NCBI RefSeq assembly: GCF_003144195.1
Contig: NW_020290097.1
Coordinates: 1-51,216, forward strand
DNA: 51,216 nucleotides
Source: Ceraceosorus guamensis
Taxonomy: Eukaryota > Basidiomycota > Exobasidiomycetes > Ceraceosorales > Ceraceosoraceae
Direction: 5' to 3'
Shown here: piece by piece, positions 43,616 to 51,216 of the stretch
Layout of the letters: every line of letters begins with the position of its first letter
How positions within the stretch are numbered: the stretch's first letter is position 1
Position numbers and translations under genes: made by a program
Notes under the pieces: model-generated
Told to the model about the DNA's origin: nothing
What the model saw: only the letters and a program-made list of their open reading frames with translations
Databases searched by the model: none

Positions 43616-46600
43616 ATGACAGAGGCAGCAGCAGCAGCAGCAGATGCAGATGCGTCAGCCAGACTTGATCGATGGCGCGATCGCTTGCAATCCCTGCCTT
43701 CCATCGCCTTGCCAACAGACTACCCACGTCCATCCTCCTCCCAAGTCGTGCAAGCCATCAGCTCCAGCAACTTGTCTGCCAAGGTTCGCAATGCTCTCGT
43801 TCGATTGACGCTGCACTGCTCGTTGGATGGTGCGCAGCAGGACGATAGCTCGGATGATGATGATGATGATGACGACGGCGACGATGAGGCGCAGGAGGAG
43901 CGAGATGGTGATCAGGCTGCTAATGCGCACTCTAGCACGCCTACGCCCTTTCACTTGCTGCTCGCAGCCTTCGCTGTGCTGCTGCATCGCTACACGGGCG
44001 ACACGGATCTGCTGCTGGGTTCTTCCTCGCCCATCGATGGCTCGCCGCTCATCCTCAGAATCCCAATCGAGGCTGGCGATCCCTTCTTGCAGGTCGTGAA
44101 GCGGGTGCAAGCGGTGGAAGCCGAAGCAGCCTCGGACAATGCGCCATACGAAGATATAGTGGCCAGGCTGGAATCGGAAAAGAGCGCATCGGCCGCCGCC
44201 GCCGCTGCTCCCAGCGCTCCCGTCTTTCGTGTCAGGTTCTTTGATGAGCTGGGAGGAAGGGAAAGGAGCTTCTTGCAGAGCACAAGCCTCACCACGGACC
44301 TCACCCTCTTCCTCACAAAGCCCGGCACGAAGCTCGATGACCTGTCAGGCAACGCTTCCTCACTCTCTTCTAGCATCGATACGCTCAGGAACGGAGCAAG
44401 CGGTGCAGCGAGCACGCCTTCCACGCCTCAAGCAGCCAACTTTAGACAGCCAATCGTGCCTGCCATCTCCCTGCACGCTTCTTACAATGCGCTCCTCTTC
44501 TCTTCGGCCAGGATGCAGCTTCTGCTCGCACACCTGTCCCACGTCGTCCTAGCAGCAGCCATCAATGCCAATCGACCCATCGGCAGCATCGGTCTCCGCA
44601 CGCATGCCGAAGATGCGATCCTGCCCGACCCTCGCAAAGAGCTGGACTTTTGCGGTTTTCAAGGTTCCATCACCTCCATCTTTGAGCGAAACGCTGCTGC
44701 TAATCCACAAAGGAGGGCCATCATCGAAAGTCTGCCTGGCGATCCCAACAGCATGGAGCTGCCTGCGCCCGCTAGCATCACGCGAGAGATCAGCTACGGC
44801 GCGCTCGACCGTGCTTCCAATGTGCTGGCCCACCATCTGTTGGCGAATGGGCTGCAGAGGGAGGATGTGGTGACAGTGTATGCGCACAGAAGCGCTGATC
44901 TCGTCGTGGCGGTCCTCGGCACGCTCAAGGCCGGTGGAACGTTTAGCGTCATCGATCCAGCCTACCCTCCAAGCAGACAGATCATCTACCTTCAAGTAGC
45001 CAAGCCTCGCGCGCTCGTCGTTTTGGAGAAAGCGGGAACTCTACATCCCAGCGTTCGCAAATGCATTCAGGACGAGCTGGACTTGAAGGTGGAGGTGCCG
45101 GCGCTTACGTTGATCGATGGCGAAACCCCCGGAGAGCTTGGCGTTCAAGGCGGTGCCAAGCAGGACGACGAGGCGGACGTGCTCGAAACGGCGCAGAAAT
45201 CGGCCGCACAGAGCACTAGAGTGCTTTTGGGCCCCGACAGCATCGGCACGCTCAGCTTCACTTCTGGATCTACGGGCATCCCCAAAGGGGTTCGAGGAAG
45301 ACATCACAGTCTGACTCACTTCTTCCCTTGGATGGGCCAGACTTTTCAACTCGATGCCAATTCTCGATTCACCATGCTCAGCGGCATCGCCCACGATCCC
45401 ATTCAGCGAGACATTTTCACCCCTCTCTTCTTTGGCGCCGAGCTGCACGTGCCCACGGCTGACGACATCGGCACGCCCGGTAGGCTGGCCGAGTGGATGG
45501 CTGCGACCAAAGCCACCGTGACCCACCTCACACCAGCCATGGGTCAGCTTCTCTCTGCGCAAGCCATCGCCAAGATTCCGGAACTGCGCAACGCATTCTT
45601 TGTGGGTGATGTGCTCACCAAGAGGGATTGCACGAGGTTGCAAGCTCTAGCGAAGAATGTGCGCATCATCAACATGTACGGCACGACGGAGACGCAGCGC
45701 GCCGTCTCCTACTTTGCCATTCCGCCCGTGTCGGAGAGGCCGACGTTTTTGGCTACGCAAAAGGACATCATGCCCGCAGGACAGGGCATGATCGATGTGC
45801 AGCTGCTGGTGGTCAATAGGAACGAACGCACGGCCACTTGTGCCGTGGGAGAAGTGGGCGAGATCTATGTGCGCTCAGGAGGCCTTTCCGAAGGCTACCT
45901 CGGACCGCCAGAAGTGACGGCGGAAAAGTTTGTGCCCAACTTTTTGGCGCCGGATGCGAGGTTTGAGGATAGCTTGCAGGGCAAATCCGAGGCGCAATTT
46001 TGGAAAGGCGTGAGGGATAGGATGTACAGGACTGGGGATCTGGGAAGGTACTTGCCTGATGGCACGGTGGAGTGCACGGGCAGAGCCGACGATCAGGTCA
46101 AGATTCGAGGCTTCAGAATAGAATTGGGAGAGATCGACACGCACCTCTCTAGACATGCCCATGTTCGGGAGAATGTCACTCTGGTCAGAAGAGACAAGGA
46201 CGAGGAAAAGGTGCTGGTGTCTTACTTTGTGCCTGGACCGGGTGCGGCTCAGATGGAAGAAGGCACGAGTGCAGACGAGGCCAACGCAGAGTCGAAACGG
46301 GAAAAGGACAACAGTACGAACGCTACGCTTGTGCGCGGCATGCGCAGGCACAGGCGTCTCATCAAGGATATCAGAGATCATCTGAAGAAGAAATTGCCTG
46401 CTTATAGCATTCCCACTTTGTTTGTTCCGTTGGCTAGACTGCCTCTGAACCCTAATGGCAAGATCGACAAGCCTGCTCTGCCCTTTCCCGATACCGCACT
46501 GGCTTCTGCAGCCCTTTCCGCTGCACCACGCAGCGCCCCACTAGCTAGCGGCGTTGAAGCTTTTGCGACTGCTTCGGGTCCCTCGTCGAAGGATTCCTCT

Positions 46601-48614
46601 GCAAGGACTCACACACCGACGGAGAGCGCCATGGAGGAGCTCTTTTCGGCACTATTGCCATCTGCTCCTCAACCATTGCCGCTGAACGAGTCCTTCTTCG
46701 ACCTTGGAGGTCACTCTATCCTGGCTACGCGCCTGGTATTCAACATGCGCAAACAGTTTGTCGTTCCTGTACCACTTGGAGTGGTCTTTGACAATCCGAC
46801 CATCGAGGGACTGGCGAGGGAGGTGGACCGCTTGAGAGATGCGGACCTCAACTTGGGACATGTTCCCGCGCCCGCAACTTCTGCGGCCGAACCGGCCACA
46901 TCGAAGAGCACGCCTAGGAATGCCGGGTCCGCGCCCGCCAATTACGACGAGGACTACGCGGCGGATGTGGAGCCGCTGCTTCGAGCATTGCCGGAATCTT
47001 TTGTGGGATCGGGAACGCTGTCCAACATTGCCCAGGCAGTGCACGGCGCCAAGAAAAGCACCGTGATGCTCACCGGCGCGACGGGCTTTTTGGGCGCCTT
47101 TGTGCTCAGGGACTTGCTGGAGATGCGCAGAGAAGCGGTGCAGAGGGTCATTGCTCACGTGAGGGCCAGGAGCGCACAAGAAGGTCTGCAGAGACTTAGG
47201 GAAGGAGGATTGGCGCGATCGGCTTGGAATGAGGAGTGGGTGGAGCAGGGTCGATTGGAGGTGGTGGTGGGAGACTTGGAGAAGGAGAGATTGGGCCTGC
47301 AGAAGCAGGAATGGGTCAGATTGGCCCAAGAGGTCGATGCTGTTGTGCACAATGGAGCGCTGGTAAGTCGAGCGGAGTGTTCGCTGCGCTGCTACCGTAT
47401 TGGAGCGTGCGAGTCTGAATCTTACCTATTCAACTCACAACCCCTTTTCAGGTGCACTGGGTCTACCCGTATTCTCGCCTCCGAGCTGCTAACGTCCTCT
47501 CCACAGTGTGCGCCATCATGCTGTGCGCCACGGGCAAGCCCAAAACCCTCACCTTCGTCTCGTCCACATCCGCGCTGGATACGGATCACTACGTGCACCT
47601 CTCGGACTCTATCATTCAGCAGCGCTCTGCGAGCGAAGCGGACAAGGCTTCGGGTGGGGCTGCGCTGAACGGTGTGCCGGAGACGGATGATTTGTCGGGC
47701 AGCGCGCAAGGGTTGGGCACGGGCTACGGTCAGTCCAAGTGGGTGTCGGAAAAGCTGGTAATGGCATGCGCCTCTCGCGGATTGCGGGCCAGCATCGTTC
47801 GACCCGGCTACGTGGTGGGAGATAGCAGGAGCGCGGTGACCAATACGGACGACTTCATCTGGAGATTGGTCAAGGGAAGCGTGCAGTTGGGATTGATACC
47901 GGATATGCACAACGCCATCAACATGGTGCCTGTGGACCATGTGGCCAGGATCACTGCGCTTGCTTGCATCGCTACGGCAAAGGAAGAAGGCGATGTGCCC
48001 GGAACGAGCGCTAGGGTTTACCATGCCACGGGACGCCCTACCATCAGGTTCAACGAACTGCTGGGCGCTCTGCACACGTACGGTTGGGACGCGCAAAAGG
48101 TGGATTATGTAGAGTGGAGATCGGCTTTGGAGGAGCATGTGCTCAAGTCTGCCCCGAAAGAGACGAAAGGCGCAGAGTTGCAGAGCACGGAAGCCAATGC
48201 GCTCTTTCCCTTGCTGCATTTTGGTGAGTTGTGAATGAGGGAGAAACCTCTGCTGCGTGGCGTTCGATGCATGCCACAACCTCCTGACGCGAATGCGAGG
48301 GCTTTGCCCCCCTCCTCGCCCTCCCCTTCTCGCCTATTCTAGTGCTGGATGATCTGCCCACTTCCACCAAATCGGCAGAGCTGGACGATGCGCACACGCG
48401 CACGCTGCTGGACGCTGTGCAGGAAGGAGCATCGGCGGGAACGGTGATGGGGGTGACGCAGCAGCTGGTAGGCATCTACCTCGCTTGGCTCGTCGCTGCT
48501 GGGTTCCTCGAACGACCTGCGCACAAGGACGATGCGAGGAACGTGTCGCCTTTGCCTGAATTGCCCGATGGGGGAAAGAGCGTCAGAGCTATCGGAAGAG
48601 GATCGGCCAATTGA
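43616..48614 (+). CDS. LYS2: L-2-aminoadipate reductase (alpha-aminoadipate reductase), 1,596 aa
   Basis: Converts alpha-aminoadipate to its semialdehyde in the fungal lysine pathway, using ATP and NADPH on a phosphopantetheine arm added by a Lys5-type transferase; cytosolic. Exons 43616-47362, 47452-48223 and 48343-48614 close in phase. Order of domains: N-terminal condensation-like region with an Asp run (about 78-95); adenylation domain with LSFTSGSTGIPKGVRGRHHS (about 542), MYGTTETQRAVSYF (about 687), GDLGRYLPDGTVECTGRADD (about 807) and QVKIRGFRIELGEID; carrier domain with FFDLGGHSILATRLVF (about 1027-1042, Ser is the arm site); thioester reductase with MLTGATGFLGAF (about 1150, NADPH) and GYGQSKWVSEKL (about 1343, Tyr/Lys pair). 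Yeast Lys2 is 1,392 aa; the excess is low-complexity insertions and linkers. The last exon (VLDDLPTSTKSAELDDAHTR) is the family's helical end. Confidence 0.97.
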
Positions 48615-49719
48615 AGAAAGGAGGAAGAAGAGTGCGCGAATGGGGGCCGATCGGGTCGGGTCCATCGCGTGCGTCATTGTGTACGTGCGAGAAATGTGAT
48701 GAGATGAGCACAATCATGAGGTTCACAAGCGAGAGTGGGAGCCATGTACGGTCGCACAGGAGTGGGAAGGGGGGGCATTTGCTGAGTGGTGGCGTGCCGT
48801 GCCGAACTCAAGAGGTGTGCGCACAATTCCCCCAAACATGGGAGGACCTGAAGTGGAGCTTTTGATGCTACCTGCAGGCTCCCAGCTGCATATACCTTTT
48901 CTTCGGCTTCGTCATTGGTATCCAATTCTTCCCTCTCGAGAATCTCACGATTTCGTTGAGAAAGCTTGTCGGAATTGCGCAGATTCGCAGAAGCAATCGT
49001 GAATCAGTCACCAGTGAAGCGATTTGGGCCGATCCCGCCGGCTCATGATCGGAATGGGGGATGGATGCCTTGGACGGCACAGCCACAAAGCACTCATCAT
49101 TCAATGATTGTATCACTCTTGACTACTTACTAGCATCGCGTTTGCAGATCGAATAGAATTTTTCTTTACATAGATCTGCAAAAAGCGTGCCAGGAAAATC
49201 TCCAACTCATCAAGATTCAAAGCTCAAGATTACATTTGACTCCTCTTTGCCCTGCTCCTGCGCGCGCGGCACTCACGCTGTCGGCCGGCCGCGTCAGCCT
49301 TTCGAGAGGCAGCAGCAGCAAGCAGTTGTTGATTGTTCGTAATTCACGATTCTTCAGCGCTGCTGCTGTGCCGCACGCGCGTGACCTTGACGCACGAGCC
49401 ACGCGCGTGCGCGTTAGATGAAGGGGCACGCTCACGACTCACTGGGTTCAGAGGTCGGTCCAAGCTCGCTCTCTTGCGATCGCATATGTAGCCACGCATC
49501 GCATGTGTTTTCCTTCCTACAATCTTCGACTGCTGTTCACATCCCACACACATTTGGCCAGCACAGCACAGCACAGCACAGCGCTCCGCCACAGATCACT
49601 TCCTCATCCAATCCTTCGTTACTCCTTGCTGGCCACTTCGCATCCGCGACAGCAGAAAGCCCATCTCTCGCCCGAGTCCACTCCTCACAAGACCCAGCTC
49701 TGCCCTGCCACCGTCCATC
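48615..49719. other. Intergenic region between LYS2 and PRE7
   Basis: About 1.1 kb with the LYS2 3' end and the PRE7 promoter. It contains a CACAG x4 direct repeat (49562-49581) and a TTCGTAATTCACGATTC word near 49338. Nothing else is recognised. No exact match to the yeast proteasome element GGTGGCAAA was noticed. Confidence 0.5.
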
Positions 49720-50828
49720 ATGATCAGCTTTGGTCCCTCGGCCGCATCTGCTCACTTGCAGCGCAATGCCTCTCTAGCCGCCGAGAGCCAGATGGCTCCG
49801 AATGCTCATGGACCTCAACAGAGAGCTTTCAGCCCTTATACCGATAATGGAGGTAGCATTCTCGCCATTGCTGGCAAGGACTTTTGCGTGGTTGCGGGCG
49901 ATACGAGACAGAGCGAGGGGTACAACATCATGACTAGGTACAAGCCCAAGGTTTTCAGATTGTGAGTGGGGCTTTTCTGGCTTGGCGATGAATGCGCTGC
50001 GCTGCGCTGTTTGCTCGGTGATGGGCAATGCGTAAGGGGCAAGAAGATAGATGGGAGCGTGCGCGTCGAGCGTGCACTGACGCTTGTATTTGATTCCCCC
50101 CCACTGCCCTTTTGCGCGCAGGACGGACAAGGCGACGCTCGCTACGAATGGCTTCAGCGCCGATGCCGATGCCCTCGTATCACGTATCAAGCAGAGGTTG
50201 GAGATGTACAGGCACGCACACGGTTCTTCCATGCCTCTAGCGTCCATCGCCAGGTTGATCAGCACCATGCTGTACGGAAAACGCTTTTTCCCTTACTACG
50301 TCTACAACATCCTTGGAGGACTGGACGAGGAGGGAAAGGGTGCAGTGTACTCTTTCGATCCGGTGGGAAGCTACGAGAGGGAATTTTGCAGAGCTGCCGG
50401 TGCTGCTCAGAGCCTTTTGCAACCCTTTTTGGACAGCCAGGTGAGAAAGTTTTGCGCGTTTGCAATGCTCGTCATTCCGGCCCGCCAGACAGCCACCTGA
50501 CGATGCCTTTCATAATGTCCAATGCTTTTCCCCCAAGATCATGTTCAAGAATCAACTCTCCACGCCCACTCGTCCTCTGCCCGAGCCTGGCACCATGGCG
50601 CTCCCAGACGTGCTGCGCATCGTTATGGACAGCTTCACCTCGGCCACGGAGCGTCAGATCGAAGTGGGAGACGGATTGGAAATGTTTGTGGTGAGGAATC
50701 CGGCGGAGGCGGCCAGCGATGGTGCTGCTTCAGTACAGCTCAACGGAGCGGTCGAGGCTACGGGAGGAGAGGATGATCAAGTGGAAGGCGCTACGTTGGT
50801 TCTCAGAAAGGAGCTCAAGAAGGATTGA
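49720..50828 (+). CDS. PRE7: 20S proteasome subunit beta-6, 283 aa
   Basis: Non-catalytic beta-ring subunit of the 20S core (yeast Pre7/beta-6, human PSMB1). Exons 49720-49961, 50122-50440 and 50538-50828 close in phase. Family marks in order: [90 protein letters not shown], and near the end [20 protein letters not shown]. There is no mature Thr1 after a Gly (NGG-S instead of G-T), as expected for the inactive beta-6. The N-terminal extension (about 45 residues) is longer than in yeast (28 from memory), and an Ala/Gly/Glu-rich insert sits before the terminal [10 protein letters not shown]. The second intron has an AAG acceptor after a CTGAC branch-like site, less usual than the YAG acceptors elsewhere. 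Confidence 0.96.
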
Positions 50829-51216
50829 GCGAGCTGCCAAGGCAATAGCAAATGGCGGGTGCGGGTGCGGGTGCGGGTGCGCCCACCACTCCTGCAGGTG
50901 CTTCACGCATGGCCGTTCAAATACTTCGAATCAATGCGCTCAGATCGACTTGCCTGTACGTTTTCTGCAAACGTGCGCTTGCCAGAGTGGTGCTGATGCG
51001 CGGCAAGGTAGGGGCTTGTACGCGGCTCGCCATCATCGACACGTCTGCTGTGTTGTCTCATTCTTTCATTTGACAAGGGGGCACCTCGATTGGGCATGCA
51101 GCGTCGAGCGCAATCCTCCAGCGCAGAACTGGGCTTGGCTACAATCCATGATGCGCGATGTATGGGGAGAAGGCGAAGGTGGAATGACTTGCTCCTCCTC
51201 CTCCTCCTCCTCCTCC
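50829..51216. other. Region 3' of PRE7 to window edge
   Basis: Four GCGGGT units at 50855-50878 and a (CTC)n run from 51192 to the edge. A plus-strand open frame starting with an Ala/Gly repeat (50852) covers the first repeat but has no recognisable content. The CTC run could encode Leu or Ser plus-strand, or Glu/Gly minus-strand, in a gene beyond the edge. No gene is claimed. Confidence 0.45.
51192..51216. repeat. (CTC)n trinucleotide repeat at window edge
   Basis: At least eight CTC units run to the last base. Trinucleotide repeats in this window otherwise occur inside coding sequence (poly-Glu, poly-Asp, poly-Ala tracts), so this may belong to an exon of the next gene. Confidence 0.8.

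Noticed and set aside
49562-49581. Short tandem direct repeat considered as an array
   Set aside because: A five-base unit without spacers is a microsatellite, not CRISPR, and the organism is a fungus.

Overview
The window is nuclear DNA of a basidiomycete fungus, most likely a smut-type species (Ustilaginomycotina). Coding DNA is GC-rich. Nearly every gene is broken by short introns of about 60-100 nt with GTRAGT-type donors and YAG acceptors. Proteins carry long low-complexity extensions. The intergenic DNA is littered with short GAATCACG / CGTGATTC words that I associate with smut genomes. The group assignment is inference; the fungal, intron-bearing nature is read directly. I rebuilt exon chains by hand and accepted a gene only when reading phase closed from start to stop.

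Left arm (1-17.5 kb). A BOR1-type anion transporter on the minus strand carries a very long Ala/Glu/Lys coiled-coil tail that runs off the left edge. Next to it, also minus, is an unrecognised 320-aa basic protein. After about 3 kb of gene-poor DNA comes a plus-strand secreted protein with dibasic-bounded repeats (Kex2-processed repeat type). It is followed convergently by a minus-strand short-chain dehydrogenase and a 1,548-aa disordered/coiled-coil protein, also minus.

Middle (17.5-29 kb). This part is gene-poor. The only gene I can close is an 11-exon, 858-aa fungal transcription factor on the minus strand (20.8-24.1 kb). It shows only the second half of a Zn2Cys6 cluster. The 5-kb stretch to its right has no supportable gene and is rich in the GAATCACG words.

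Right arm (29-51.2 kb). Dense housekeeping genes: a TRP-like/FLC-type membrane protein (+); an alpha-crystallin-like protein whose two halves are separated by a charged insert (-); a Bsd2/NDFIP-type ubiquitin-ligase adaptor (+); a 56-aa Tudor/SH3-like protein made from three small exons spread over 0.9 kb (-); alpha-aminoadipate reductase LYS2 (+); and the 20S proteasome beta-6 subunit PRE7 (+). Long homopolymer tracts, including 52 Ts, lie between the convergent Bsd2 and Tudor-like genes.

There is no operon logic and no CRISPR array. I found no rRNA or tRNA gene and no transposon or virus-like element. Functional links are modest: Bsd2 and the proteasome both belong to ubiquitin-dependent turnover, BOR1, Bsd2 and the TRP-like protein all concern membrane transport, and LYS2 is lysine biosynthesis. 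The most novel-looking items are the repeat-bearing secreted precursor, the coiled-coil-tailed BOR1, the split alpha-crystallin protein and the half-zinc-cluster regulator.
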